Assembly: GCF_933775445.1 (NCBI RefSeq)
Contig: NC_065876.1
Location: 21,762,001 to 21,826,000, forward strand
Length of the DNA: 64,000 nucleotides
Direction: 5' to 3'
Origin: Argentina anserina
Taxonomy: Eukaryota; Streptophyta; Magnoliopsida; Rosales; Rosaceae
Positions 12,005 through 22,180 of the stretch are shown here, one piece after another. The notes below the pieces were generated by a model. That model was given only the letters and a program-made list of their open reading frames with translations, was not told the origin of the DNA and made no database searches. Both the position numbers and the translations under genes were made by a program. Within the stretch, counting starts at the first letter, position 1; every line of letters starts with the position of its first letter.

Positions 12005-13272
12005 ATGAACAATTCTGGAGTAGATGACGTGGAGGAGGAGATATACTTCCGATTCGCGCAACTTAATGCCTTGCTCATTCAACACTATTATGAGATTTAT
12101 GTGCATAAAACTCCTTACATGACATCATCTCAAACAGGTAATAAGTGTATATTGGAAGTATTAGGAGGTCATGATGCAAGGTGTTACAATGCTTTTAGAA
12201 TGGAGAAGGATGTGTTTTATCGTTTATTTAGAGGTCAAATATAGGATGTTGGGTTCAAATAGAACAAGTCACGTGGAAGTAGTGGGATTGCTAGTATATA
12301 TGCTAGGACAACAGTGCGGTAATAGGTCCGCACAAGAACAATTCCAACATTCTGGGAAAACCATTTCTAGATATTTTGGAGAAGCGTTAGATATGTTGGT
12401 TGCCTTTGGTGATGAAATCATCAAGCTGTTAGATCCTGAATTTAATGGGGTTGCACTAGAGATAGAAATGGACAAAAGAGATATGTCGCATTTTAAGGTA
12501 CTTAGTTTGTTACTCAATTAGAATATTATAAGTTACTTTAATTATTTTATCTATTAACAAATAATTTCATCAATTTAAGGATTGCATTGGTGCTATTGAT
12601 GGACTGCACATTCCAGCTTTTATATCTACTGAAGAGTCAGTATCATTTTATAATAGAAAAGGAGTACCAACCCAAAATGTTATGGCGGCCTGTAATTTTG
12701 ATATGCAATTTATATTTGTATGTGCCGGCTGGGAAGGATCTGCTCATGACACAAGGGTGTTCCAATCAGTTATTCGAAATCCTGATATAAATTTTCCAAT
12801 GCCTCCACCAGGTATAATTAATTAAATTATTTTACTTTGGTCAAAAAAATATATTATTTTCTAATTAAATTTTGTTACATATAATATTTTGTTAGTTTAA
12901 CAGGAAAATATTATGTGGTAGATTCGGGGTACCCACAAATGATTGGATTTCTGGGTCCTTATATAGGACCACAACAACATTTTCAACAATACCGCAGGCA
13001 AGAGCCAAGAATGCGAAAGAGGTATTTAACCAAGCACTCTTCTCTTAGAGGCGTCATAGAACACACATTTGGAGTTTGAAAAAAGAAATGGAAGGTTTTA
13101 AGAAATATGCAAGATTATTCATTTCCAAAGCAAGTGAAGATCGTGATTGCAACTATGACACTTTTATAATTATATTCGGAGATATGGAAATCGTGATAGA
13201 CATTTTATCCGTATTGGAGAAAGATCCGATGACATGGCACGTGACATAGAGATGGACGATGATGCAGAATAA
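12005..13272 (+). pseudogene. PIF/Harbinger DDE transposase (DDE_Tnp_4), frameshifted
   Basis: Three exons are visible: 12005-12497, 12580-12811 and 12904-13272, with GT-AG introns of 82 and 92 bp. Signature sequences are FQHSGKTISRYF (N-terminal helix-turn-helix region), IGAIDGLHIPA (first catalytic Asp), AGWEGSAHDTRVF (second Asp) and SLRGVIEHTFGV (catalytic Glu). The C-terminus ends in an acidic tail and TAA at 13270. Damage: a frameshift near 12235-12245 splits the N-terminal part, TGA at 13077-13079 replaces the expected Trp after FGV, and a one-base shift occurs near 13160. The triad is readable, but no full protein can be made. Confidence 0.85.
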
Positions 13273-13782
13273 GAACATCATGCTCATGGTGGTGTACAAG
13301 AAATTGAAAGGATAAAAAATAGCATCACCCAAAGCTTAATGAGTGTCAGTAATGCTGGTTAATGTCTAATGGTGTTAATTTATCATTTTGTAGTCATTTG
13401 ATGTCAATGAAACTCAATGGTTATTTGTAAAACATAATTTAAAATTATAATTTCACCATAATGATTAGTAATTAATTATATCTAGGAATAATTTCATATA
13501 AGCATGATAAAGATTCAATTAGCCATAAAATTAAAATTAATAAGTATTACCATTCAATTAAAGTTAAAATTTCTTTCATGTCTAAATTGGTCATTTACAA
13601 ACAAAAAGCACAAGCTGACATTCAGTTTACCAAACACTTTGTCAATCCCTTTTCCACCAGCAGCACTTAAAAAAGTCAGTTTACCAAACACTCAGCCACT
13701 TTACTTTTCAGCAGTTTATTTAAAAAAAAAAAGCAGAAGCCAGCTGTTCTGTAAAGCCCAGCTGCACCAAACATACCCATTG

Positions 13783-15734
13783 TTTCTCAGGCACCATCTT
13801 GTATAAGCATTCATCCAACTTATGTCTTTACCTTCGTACCAAACCACCTTCACCTGCCTGAGGTGTTCATTGGTCAAACATGAAATGTCCGTTATGGCCT
13901 GACGACTTTGTAAAAACTGATGAAAATACAGATTTTGAAATTTCTCCACAGACAGTTTTACAGCCTATAGCTTCTTCAAGAAATCAGCATACACATGATT
14001 GTTGCCGACTCTACCAAACACCAACCGAATGAACCTCCAAATCGATACACATGATTTAAAAGCCCAAATTTCTACTTTGGAATAAAGGCTTTGCCGTCTC
14101 AGACTTTGATGGTTTTAAGATTGAGCTCTGGCACAAGTCTATTTCTTGACATTTGATATGTCACCTCATCCAACACATCTCTATATCACAAACAGTCAAT
14201 AACACAAGTATCACAAACTATCAATCCCAAATTCCATCAAGAGAAACAAGGAAATCATCGAAAAGTGAAAATTACCAATTACATCAAGAGAACCAAGAAG
14301 TCATTGAAAAATTAAAAACTTTGTTACCATTTACATCAAGAGAACTAAGAAAGTATCAAAAAGTGATTTTTTTTTACCATGTCAATCTCTGGAGAACGGC
14401 ATGGGCTTGATGCCATAGCGGCTCGTCGTCGATATTTGTGAGCTTCTTTTTTGCCATGGTTGTATTCAAAGATTGAGACTTTGGAACTTACAGAATTTGG
14501 GTTTTTTTTAGAGAGTTGAATTGGAGAAGCTGGGTTTTGAGAAAGAATTAACAGGGAACCTGTTTGAAGTATTAGGGTTTATTTATTTCGATATTTCGTT
14601 AAATTTAGGAGGACCAATAGTTGAACCATTAAGAAGGACACATAAAAGTGATAACAACACCAAAGTTACAAACCATAGTTGCTCACAGAGGATGAAGGAA
14701 CCAAAATTTCACAAAACTATACTTAACAACAAATATAGCGAAGAGTACGAGAACCTGATCCAAAAAAAATACAGAGTACTAAAAAATGTAAAACCTGATA
14801 AGATTCATGGATTATTAATTGTAGTTAAATGCAGAACTAAAGAGCATAAAAGGAAACGCATAGAGCATTATGGACTACATTGTGAACATTCTAACTAAAA
14901 ACCAAAAAGTACAAATATGGGAACAAATGTATGAAAATTAGCATAAGCCCGAAATACCCTTGTACTCATATCTACATTCCTAACAAAACCTTCCCCCCAC
15001 CAGTAAGCAGTACATAACACCATCTCTATTAGCGTCTTATTATATTTAGGTATGGGAGGATACGGGATTGGCTTTCTGAGGCACATTTGAGCTTATAATC
15101 CTGATTTCCTGATCCTAGAGGAAGAGACTTATACTTAGAGTCCAAATTTGAACGTCTAATTATTTGGTTAGAAAGCTTGTGCATATCAGCCGTATCTGGT
15201 GGTTCATGGAAGCCTCGACACTGCCGAGCCCTGGAGAACATGGATCATGGCTGGCTCTTTTAGTTATGTTTGGTTGTTGAGAGTGTATTTGGGGGATATG
15301 TTAATGTCTGATGCTTTATTTGACGCCTTAAAACATATTGCTTTATTACATGATATCTGGAATCAGATACTATATATCTCATAAGCTTAATTACGCTAGC
15401 TAGTGCATAAGACTTCTCGTCCGTGGCATCCATCTTGTTGAGTACGTACGTATAATGTTGCTTCATTGATCAAAGAAAACATGTGAATTGAATTGAGTAT
15501 GTACTCATATATATTGGTGCAAGCAAGCAAGTGTCAAACCATCTTCAATTTTGGTGCATGGATACCGCTCTGTAGCTGTACGTCTTGCGCCAATTATGGG
15601 AAACCCTAGCTTGTTACATGTTCAATTTAATTATTCATGAGAAAGACTCTATGGAGGTACATGTATAATGCTTACTATTAAACGTACTACAAAAATGGCG
15701 AGGGTATAATTTGCAAACTAAAAGGATAATATAT
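13783..15734. other. Intergenic region; possible first exon on the minus strand
   Basis: No confident gene. On the minus strand, ATG at about 14458 opens MAKKKLTNIDDEPLWHQAHA, followed by a possible donor (ACATG|GTAAAAAA near 14378). It is preceded by a plausible leader, so a small first exon is possible but unidentified. Around 14230-14370 a CATCAAGAGAA(C/A)(C/A)AAG unit recurs three times at about 60-70-bp spacing. Further minus-strand stretches (for example near 13880-13980) look partly coding but are not recognised. The 125-codon plus-strand ORF at 14521-14898 is likely a chance ORF. Confidence 0.3.
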
Positions 15735-15850
15735 ATGATAGGATCGGTTGCCGTGGCCTGCTCCACAAATGATTCTGTGCCTGTACTACAGACTAGAAGA
15801 TAAAACACTTCTCCATGCTAACACATGCACGGCTAATTAATTCTATTGCT
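15735..15850. repeat. Diverged duplicate of 36826-36975
   Basis: Shares the order GGATCGGT...GC(T)TGCTCCAC...TGTACT(A/G)ACAGACTAGA...ACACTTCTC(C/T)ATGC...CTAATTAAT with 36826-36975, at roughly 70 percent similarity by eye. Both copies lie downstream (3' side) of a WAT1 gene, so they probably mark the ancestral duplication unit. Confidence 0.5.
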
Positions 15851-15941
15851 AATATATATCAGGCTACTTTCAGCAGCATCATCATCTATTACGGCAGCTG
15901 AATCCGGAGGATCGAGCTTCTCGTAGTCTTGTATTCCGGTG

Positions 15942-17039
15942 TGTCAGTTTAGTGGGACCTACACATAACACCAGTCAAACTCAGTACGCCGACATTTGAC
16001 CCTCCGAAACTTAAGTTACCTCTTTAGGTGGTTTAGATAGCCTATTTATAGGTACACTCGGGAATGTATCTGGCCCTTTCCTCGATGTGGGAATGTGCGC
16101 CAGTACATTGCATCTATTCTTGAAGGCGAGCCACTGTGAGTGGTGTTGATGGCGATACCCGAGCAAGAAGAGGGGTTAGCGGGCTGGTATGTCTGCCTGT
16201 TGGGTCTTCCAGGTCTCCGGCCACCGGTCCGGTGACCGAAACATGAGGAGATTAAGCCGGAGATCACCCCATTCAGGGGGTGGCGTTAACAAGTCCCCAA
16301 GTCCCCAGTCAAGGAGATTCCTTAGGTGGGGAATTTCATTTCTTCATCTCTGGCGCGCAAATATCCGAGTTCAAATTACTCGGGACCTATTTGTGGCCGT
16401 GGAGAATGATCTAGGACCCCAGGGCTACGCACATGGGTTAACTAGTGTGCTTGGGGCTTCCATGGATCTGGCGTGACCAGGTTATGTCGGGGTTAGGTTT
16501 TGATCACCAAGTCAGGTATTGACCTCCCGGTCGGGTGCCGACCGTATGCGGCACCCATGGATCTGATCAAGGACCTCTTCATCGGACACATGGGTTAACC
16601 ATGTGCGCGAGCGTCGTCGACCTGAAGTGTGGTCTAGGGCTTGGAGAGTGGTTCGGACCTCAATGTTAGACAAAGGTTAACTAAGAAACGCAGTTAGGTA
16701 CGTGGGTTAACTAACATCGGAGCGTCCCTGGACTTGGAGTGACCTAGGATCTCGGGGTTAGGCTTGCGGGTTAACTAACATGCTCGGAGCTTCCATGGAT
16801 CTGGAGATTGGCCCGGGTTAAAGATTTGCCTTATTTCGGAGTTATATGATGAGTCCTCATTCAAGGAATGTCCCCCGCTGCAACGGCCGAAGGCCCCCGG
16901 CGCGAGTGCCCAACTCACCCTGAGGGCAGCCGGCATGTCTGCATGTTGGATCTTTTAGGTCTTCGGCCACCGTTTCGGTGACCAGAGCAGGATGAGATTA
17001 AGTCGGAGATCACCCCATTCAGGGGGTGGCGTTAACATC
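15942..17039. repeat. GC-rich repeat block with about 105-bp direct repeats, possible small LTR-type element
   Basis: Sharply GC-richer than its surroundings. A roughly 105-bp unit at about 16186-16291 recurs at about 16932-17039; both end in GGAGATCACCCCATTCAGGG then GGTGGCGTTAACA. Between them, phrases such as GGGTTAACTA(A/G) and CTTCCATGGATCTGG recur several times. The left part starts TGTCAGTTTAGTGGG and holds a TATTTATAGG box (about 16042), like an LTR. The right copy lacks that portion and no matching target duplication was seen. No coding potential. It may be a partly deleted terminal-repeat element. Confidence 0.5.
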
Positions 17040-17285
17040 ATCGTACGTCCATGGACGCAAGTGGCCACTTGCTAGGTAACTCGAAAGGGAAGGAATGCAT
17101 TTGCTCAATTAATTTTCTCTTTAGCTAGCAGATCGAAGATGAAGGTTTAGAGTTATACGCTCCACATAACCCTTTTTTGATCTTTCAAAATAGAATATTG
17201 TACAGAAACACACTGGAGAACAAAAGGAAGCCAAGCTTGTTTAGTATAAATTAGTGTCCAAATTGACCAAGATGAATCAAGAAAG
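17040..17285. other. Intergenic, nothing recognised
   Basis: AT-rich flank between the GC-rich block and the Copia insertion. No gene or repeat identified apart from the target-site copy GAAAG at 17281-17285. Confidence 0.5.
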
Positions 17286-17575
17286 TGTTAGAGTCGTTGA
17301 CTTGGATGATGTTTGAATTATTCATTTCTGTTATGATTGTGGTTTCCATGTTTGATAATAACTCCTAATTGTTAGGAGATTGTTAGTTTATTAGAGTTTG
17401 CTCTATTCTTCAGTTAGTAGACCACGAACTTAGGGGTTGTTAAAGTCGTGGATTCGATTTTGATTTCTTGCTATGTTATGGCTATATATATAGCCTAAGT
17501 AGTTTCTTCATTGAATAAGAATCATTCAGCTAAAGCACTGAGAGTTATTCTGCATTAGCTTAAGGTTTTTCAACA
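17286..17575 (+). repeat. 5' LTR of the 17-kb Copia element
   Basis: TGTTAGAGTCGTTGACTTGG...TTTTTCAACA. TATA-type box GGCTATATATATAGCC at about 17480-17495, followed by the R region. It drives element transcription. Confidence 0.95.
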
Positions 17576-17577
17576 TC

Positions 17578-17589
17578 TGGTATCAGAGC
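17578..17589 (+). other. Primer binding site (initiator tRNA-Met)
   Basis: TGGTATCAGAGC starts two bases after the 5' LTR. It is complementary to the 3' end of plant initiator tRNA-Met, the usual minus-strand primer of this Copia type. Confidence 0.95.
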
Positions 17590-17672
17590 CCCATCATAGG
17601 GGCCTGACCAAGAGAAAAAAAAGGGAGAGTGAGTGAGAGCCAGAAAAGAGTGAGTGAGTAAAAAGAGTGAGA

Positions 17673-18689
17673 ATGGATACAGAGGGAAGCTCTGTGCCAA
17701 TGGCAATTCCTAGGTTCGATGGCTACTACAATCATTGGGCCATGACAATGGATAATTTCATTAGATCAAAGGAGTGTTGGGATGTCATAGAGCCAGGAAT
17801 TCCAGCGATGCCACAAGGGGCTGAAATTAGTCAGCCAAGATCGTTTTCCTCCGTGGTAGCAGAAAGGACGCAGCAAATTGAAGGGCAGCAGAAGCAGTCG
17901 GAGGAGCGACGCCAACAAATGGAGGAACAATGTAAGTTTGTGGAGAAGATGAAGTTGAAAGATCTCAAGGTTAAAAATTTTCTGTTTCTAGCCATAGATC
18001 GGAAAATTATGGAGACTATCCTTGTCAAGGATACATCTAAACAAATCTGGGATTCCATGAAGCTGAAATACCAAGGAACCAGTAAGGTGCATAGAGCACA
18101 ACGACATGCTCTAAGAAAGGAGTTTGAAATCTTGCAGATGAAGGTAGGAGAAAGTGTTGATGAGTATTTTGCTCGTACCTTGATAATTGAGAAAATACTA
18201 CGATCAATGACGCCAAAATTTGACTATGTCGTTTGTTCCGTGGAAGAATCAAAAGATTTGGACACTTTAACAATCGACGAATTACAAAGTAGCCTATTGG
18301 TACATGAACAAAGGATGAAGGGACATGAGAAAGAAGAACAGGTTATTAAAGTCTCGCTTGAAGATAGGCTTGGAGGAAGAGGAAGAGGACGTGGAGCTTT
18401 TAGAGGAAGAGGACGAAGTGGAGGTAGACAAAGCTTCAACAAAGCAACTGTGGAATGTTTTAAATGCCACAAGCTTGGGCATTTTCAATATGAATGTCCT
18501 AGCTGGGAGAAAAGAGTCAACTATGCTGAATTGGATGAAGATGAGGAGCTGCTTCTAATGTCGTATGTTGAGATGAATAATTACAATAGAGAAGGTGTGT
18601 GGTTCCTTGACTCAGGGTGTAGCAACCATATGTCAGGAAACAAACAATGGTTCACTAATCTTGATGAGGAGAGCTCGGTAACAATATGA
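17673..18689 (+). CDS. Copia Gag and start of protease
   Basis: 338 codons from ATG 17673; an upstream in-frame GTG is not a likely start. The N-terminal DUF4219/UBN2 gag region spans residues about 8-230 (PRFDGYYNHWAMTMDNFIRS). A Gly/Arg-rich stretch follows at about residues 230-255. The zinc knuckle CFKCHKLGHFQYEC is at about 265-278, and the protease active site FLDSGCSNHMSG near 312-323. The frame then ends in TGA at 18687-18689, within the protease, whereas the homologous protein continues in the next ORF. The lesion lies at 18672-18690 (AGCTCGGTAACAATATG), and a small deletion explains it. Gag forms the particle and the knuckle binds RNA. Confidence 0.9.
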   Translation: MDTEGSSVPMAIPRFDGYYNHWAMTMDNFIRSKECWDVIEPGIPAMPQGAEISQPRSFSSVVAERTQQIEGQQKQSEERRQQMEEQCKFVEKMKLKDLKVKNFLFLAIDRKIMETILVKDTSKQIWDSMKLKYQGTSKVHRAQRHALRKEFEILQMKVGESVDEYFARTLIIEKILRSMTPKFDYVVCSVEESKDLDTLTIDELQSSLLVHEQRMKGHEKEEQVIKVSLEDRLGGRGRGRGAFRGRGRSGGRQSFNKATVECFKCHKLGHFQYECPSWEKRVNYAELDEDEELLLMSYVEMNNYNREGVWFLDSGCSNHMSGNKQWFTNLDEESSVTI

Positions 18690-21553
18690 GGATGCCAGTA
18701 ATGGGGAGAGGTAATATCAAGATGAAGATTGATGGAATAACACAAGTAATCACTGATGTGTTTTATGTTCCTGATTTTAGAAACAACTTGTTCAGTATTG
18801 GTCAGCTTCAGGAACATGGTTTGACCATTATGATAAAAGAAGGAACATGTAGAGTGTATCATTCCAGGATGGGCTTGATCATGCAATCTCAAATGACAAC
18901 CAATCGGATGTTTGTGATCTATGCAAGGATAGTGGCACAAGATCCGGTTTGTTTTCGAATAGCAGCTGAAGATAAAACTGAGTTATGGCATCGCAGGGTC
19001 GGTCACATAAGTCACAAAGGATTGAGAGCACTACAGTACAAGAAAATGGTGAATGGGCTACCTCATATCAAGACTGCGTCTAGGGTATGTGAACACTGCA
19101 TGATAGGAAAACAACATAGGGAAGCAATACCAAGGAAGAGTCTGTGGAGAGCTACACAACCACTTCAACTTGTGCATGCTGATATTTGTGGTCCCGTAAC
19201 GCCTATATCTAATTCCAAGAAGAGGTACCTTATAAGCTTCATAGATGATTATAGTAGAAAGATGTGGGTATATTTTCTTACTGCTAAGTTAGAGGCTTTC
19301 ACAACTTTTAAGAATTACAAAGCTCTTGTTGAAAAAGAGATAGGTGCTTCTATATGTTGTTTACGCACAGATAGAGGAGGAGAATTTACTTCATTTGAGT
19401 TTAATGAGTTTTGCAAAGTCAGTGGTATAAAAAGACAACTTACAGCAGCTTACACTCCTCAACAAAATGGGGTGGCTGAGCGCAAAAATCGAGCCATTAT
19501 GAATATGGTCCGATGTATGCTCTCAGAGAAGAAGATACCAAAAACCTTTTGGCCTGAAGCAGTAAGATGGACAGTGCATGTTCTTAACCGTAGCCCTACT
19601 ACCGCAGTCAAAGGTAAAACTCCTGAAGAAAGCTGGAGTGGAATCAAGCCTAATGTGGAGTATTTCAGGGTGTTTGGCTGTCTTGCTTATGTAAATATTC
19701 TTGATAAGAAAAGAGTGAAGTTGGATGACAAGAGTACTGCATGTGTGTTGCTTGGAATCAGTGAGGAGTCAAAGGCATATCGACTTTATGATCCAGTTGC
19801 TAAAAAAATTCTGATAAGTATGGATGTTGTGTTTGAAGAGAATGAGAGTTGGAATTGGGGAAGGAATGATGAGGAAGTGAAACATGATATTTTACTTTGG
19901 GGTGATGATGAGAGTGAAAATGTGGCTGGGGATGTTAGTGAGAATGAAGAAGAAGAAGAAGAAGAAGAAGAAGAAGAAGAAGAAGAAGAAGAAGAAGAAG
20001 AAGAAGAAGAAGAAGAAGAAGAAGAAGAAGAAGAAGAAGAAGAAGAAGAAGAAGAAGAAGAAGAAGAAGCAGGAGGAGGAGGAGAAGAAGCACAAGAGCA
20101 TGGTGAGAATGCAGAAGAAGTTGAAGGAGTGACTGGTTCCAACGAGGAAGGAGAAGCACAAGAACAAGGTGAAATGAGTTCACTGAGTTTGAATGAGAAA
20201 AGAAATAGGAGGCAACCAAATTGGATGAAGGACTATGTTAGTGGGGAGCAATTTTCCCCTGGCTCTTGTTTAGAAGAAGATGTGCAGAATGTGGCTATGT
20301 TTATTTCTTATGCCGATCCAAGCTCGTATGAGGAGGCTGCTATGAGTGATAAGTGGAAGGCTGCAATGGACCTTGAGATAAAAGCAATTGAAAGAAATAA
20401 TACTTGGGAACTTGTGGAGTTGCCTCAGAGAGCAAAAACAATTGGAGTGAAGTGGATTTACAAGACCAAACTGAATGAGAATGGGGAGATTGACAAGTGC
20501 AAGGCACGGCTTGTAGCCAAAGGTTATGCACAGCAACATGGGGTTGATTACAATGAAGTTTTCGCTCCAGTAGCAAGGTGGGATACAATTCGGATGGTTT
20601 TGGCCCTGGCAACACAAAAAGGGTGGAGTGCATATCAATTAGATGTCAAAAGTGCATTTCTTCATGGTGAGTTGGAAGAAGATGTGTATGTGGAGCAGCC
20701 ACTGGGATATGTCCGAGAGGGTGAAGAAGAGAAGGTGTATAAGCTTAAGAAGGCTTTGTATGGGCTGAAGCAAGCCCCACGTGCTTGGTATAGCAGAATC
20801 GAATCATACTTTCTCAAGGAAGGTTTTCAACGATGCAGCTATGAGCACACTTTGTTCATTAAAACTGAGGAGGGTGGTACGATTTTAATTGTGAGTCTAT
20901 ATGTCGATGATTTAATCTACACAGGGAATGATGCTAGCATGTTTGAATCATTTAAGAATTCTATGGAGCATGAGTTTGATATGACTGACCTGGGGAATAT
21001 GAGATATTTCCTAGGTGTTGAGGTGGTTCAAGACTCAGGTGGCATTCATATTTGTCAGAGAAGGTATGCTAGAGAAATACTCGAAAGGTTTGGGATGGAA
21101 AGAAGTAACCCTGTGAAAAATCTGATAGTTCCTGGTTCAAAGCTTACAAAAGAAGGAGGTGAAGCTAAAGTGAATAAAACTTTGTTCAAGCAGCTGATTG
21201 GAAGTCTTATGTATCTTACAGCCACTAGACCAGACATTATGTATGTTGTTTGTCTTTTAAGTCATTTTATGGCAGCTCCTACTGAGTCGCATATGCTTGC
21301 AGCCAAGAGAGTGCTCAGATACATTAAAGGTACTATGGAATTTGGTGTGTTTTATAAAAGAGGTGGAGGTGATACATTGCATGGATATACTGACAGTGAT
21401 TATGCTGGAGATTTGGATGATCGGAAAAGTACTTCTGGTTATGTGTTTATGTTGAGTGAAGGGGATGTGTCATGGTCTTCAAGGAAACAACCAGTGGTAA
21501 TCTTGTCCACAACTGAGGCAGAGTTTGTGGCAGCGGCATCTTGTGCTTGTTAA
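18686..21553 (+). CDS. Copia Pol: protease C-term, integrase, reverse transcriptase, RNase H (part)
   Basis: 955 codons, overlapping the Gag ORF by 4 nt in another frame. Order: protease C-terminal half; GAG-pre-integrase/zinc domain (LWHRRVGHISHKG...CEHCMIGKQHR); integrase core with DICGP, DRGGEF and the E of NGVAERKNR; a poly-Glu tract of 41 residues (residues about 421-461); reverse transcriptase (WKAAMDLEIKAIERNNTW, LDVKSAFLHG, SLYVDDLIYTG active site near 20900); and RNase H (GYTDSDYAGDLDDRKSTSGY). The frame stops at TAA 21551-21553 (CAC then stop), where relatives have Gln; a C-to-T change explains it. The rest of RNase H follows at 21554-21856. Confidence 0.93.
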   Translation: MRMPVMGRGNIKMKIDGITQVITDVFYVPDFRNNLFSIGQLQEHGLTIMIKEGTCRVYHSRMGLIMQSQMTTNRMFVIYARIVAQDPVCFRIAAEDKTELWHRRVGHISHKGLRALQYKKMVNGLPHIKTASRVCEHCMIGKQHREAIPRKSLWRATQPLQLVHADICGPVTPISNSKKRYLISFIDDYSRKMWVYFLTAKLEAFTTFKNYKALVEKEIGASICCLRTDRGGEFTSFEFNEFCKVSGIKRQLTAAYTPQQNGVAERKNRAIMNMVRCMLSEKKIPKTFWPEAVRWTVHVLNRSPTTAVKGKTPEESWSGIKPNVEYFRVFGCLAYVNILDKKRVKLDDKSTACVLLGISEESKAYRLYDPVAKKILISMDVVFEENESWNWGRNDEEVKHDILLWGDDESENVAGDVSENEEEEEEEEEEEEEEEEEEEEEEEEEEEEEEEEEEEEEEEEEAGGGGEEAQEHGENAEEVEGVTGSNEEGEAQEQGEMSSLSLNEKRNRRQPNWMKDYVSGEQFSPGSCLEEDVQNVAMFISYADPSSYEEAAMSDKWKAAMDLEIKAIERNNTWELVELPQRAKTIGVKWIYKTKLNENGEIDKCKARLVAKGYAQQHGVDYNEVFAPVARWDTIRMVLALATQKGWSAYQLDVKSAFLHGELEEDVYVEQPLGYVREGEEEKVYKLKKALYGLKQAPRAWYSRIESYFLKEGFQRCSYEHTLFIKTEEGGTILIVSLYVDDLIYTGNDASMFESFKNSMEHEFDMTDLGNMRYFLGVEVVQDSGGIHICQRRYAREILERFGMERSNPVKNLIVPGSKLTKEGGEAKVNKTLFKQLIGSLMYLTATRPDIMYVVCLLSHFMAAPTESHMLAAKRVLRYIKGTMEFGVFYKRGGGDTLHGYTDSDYAGDLDDRKSTSGYVFMLSEGDVSWSSRKQPVVILSTTEAEFVAAASCAC
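19946..20068 (+). repeat. (GAA)41 microsatellite encoding poly-Glu in Pol
   Basis: Uninterrupted 123-bp GAA tract in frame, giving 41 consecutive Glu residues in the linker between integrase and reverse transcriptase, then Ala-Gly4. The linker is normally acidic and variable, so expansion is tolerated. Slippage here would usually stay in frame. Confidence 0.97.
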
Positions 21554-21856
21554 GGAGTTTGGATGAGAAGGGTGCTTGAAAGTCTCAGTTACACACAACA
21601 TAAGTGCACGATTCTGTTCTGTGACAATAGCTCCACTATTAAGTTGTCTAAGAATCCTGTGTTACATGGCCGTAGCAAGCATATTGATGTGAGGTTTCAT
21701 TTCTTACGTGATCTCACAAAGAGTGGTGTTGTTGAGTTAGCTTATTGTGGAACAAGTGAACAGGTTGCTGATATTTTGACCAAGCCTTTGAAGCTTGATG
21801 TTTTTGAGAAGCTAAGGGGACTGCTTGGAGTTCGACTGCACACTGAGTTAAACTGA
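21554..21856 (+). pseudogene. Copia RNase H C-terminal remainder
   Basis: Directly continues the Pol frame past the TAA at 21551. GVWMRRVLESL, LFCDNSSTIKLSKNPVLHGRSK and HIDVRFHFLRD are the conserved RNase H C-terminal motifs, with DILTKPL near the end and stop TGA at 21854-21856. Without readthrough of the nonsense codon this part is not translated, so RNase H is incomplete in this copy. Confidence 0.88.
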
Positions 21857-21879
21857 ATGCATTCTGCATTATTCAGTTT

Positions 21880-21890
21880 AGGGGAGGATT
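21880..21890 (+). other. Polypurine tract
   Basis: AGGGGAGGATT immediately before the 3' LTR, the plus-strand primer site. Confidence 0.85.
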
Positions 21891-22180
21891 TGTTAGAGTC
21901 GTTGGCTTGGATGATGTTTGAATTATTCATTTCTGTTATGATTGTGGTTTCCATGTTTGATAATAACTCCTAATTGTTAGGAGATTGTTAGTTTGTTAGA
22001 GTTTGCTCTATTCTTCAGTTAGTAGACCACGAACTTAGGGGTTGTTAAAGTCGTGGATTCGATTTTGATTTCTTGCTGTGTTATGGCTATATATATAGCC
22101 TAAGTAGTTTCTTCATTGAATAAGAATCATTCAGCTAAAGCATTGAGAGTTATTCTGCATTAGCTTTAGGTTTTTCAACA
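21891..22180 (+). repeat. 3' LTR of the 17-kb Copia element
   Basis: 290 bp, five substitutions from the 5' LTR, ends CAACA, followed by target duplication GAAAG. Confidence 0.95.

Larger units (their letters stand above)
8765..13782 (+). mobile_element. Degenerate PIF/Harbinger transposon
   Basis: Contains both genes of a PIF/Harbinger element: a Myb/SANT-like ORF1 and a DDE transposase, both on the plus strand. The left terminus (ATGGTTGCGTTTGGGG, about 8768) and the reverse complement of the right terminus (ATGGGTATGTTTGGTGCAGC, about 13780) are an imperfect inverted pair of the GTTTGG-type. The first 1.9 kb is non-coding and plausibly a 5' untranslated leader with an intron (CTCAG|GTATTCC near 9218). 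A clean TTA target duplication was not found, so the outer limits are approximate. Confidence 0.7.
17286..22180 (+). mobile_element. Near-intact Ty1/Copia retrotransposon with LTRs and target duplication
   Basis: Complete structure: 290-bp LTRs (17286-17575 and 21891-22180), flanking target duplication GAAAG (17281-17285 and 22181-22185), initiator-tRNA primer site, gag-pol in Copia order (gag, protease, integrase, reverse transcriptase, RNase H) and a polypurine tract. By eye the LTRs differ at 5 of 290 positions, about 98.3 percent identity, so insertion is recent. Only two obvious coding lesions are present: a frameshift at the protease and one stop in RNase H. Confidence 0.97.

Noticed and set aside
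14521..14898. 125-codon plus-strand ORF
   Set aside because: No domain or splice support, low complexity in places, and it runs against a more plausible minus-strand leader.
19786..20219. Poly-Ser, poly-Leu, poly-Lys and poly-Phe ORFs around 20 kb
   Set aside because: Other-frame readings of the (GAA)41 tract inside Pol.
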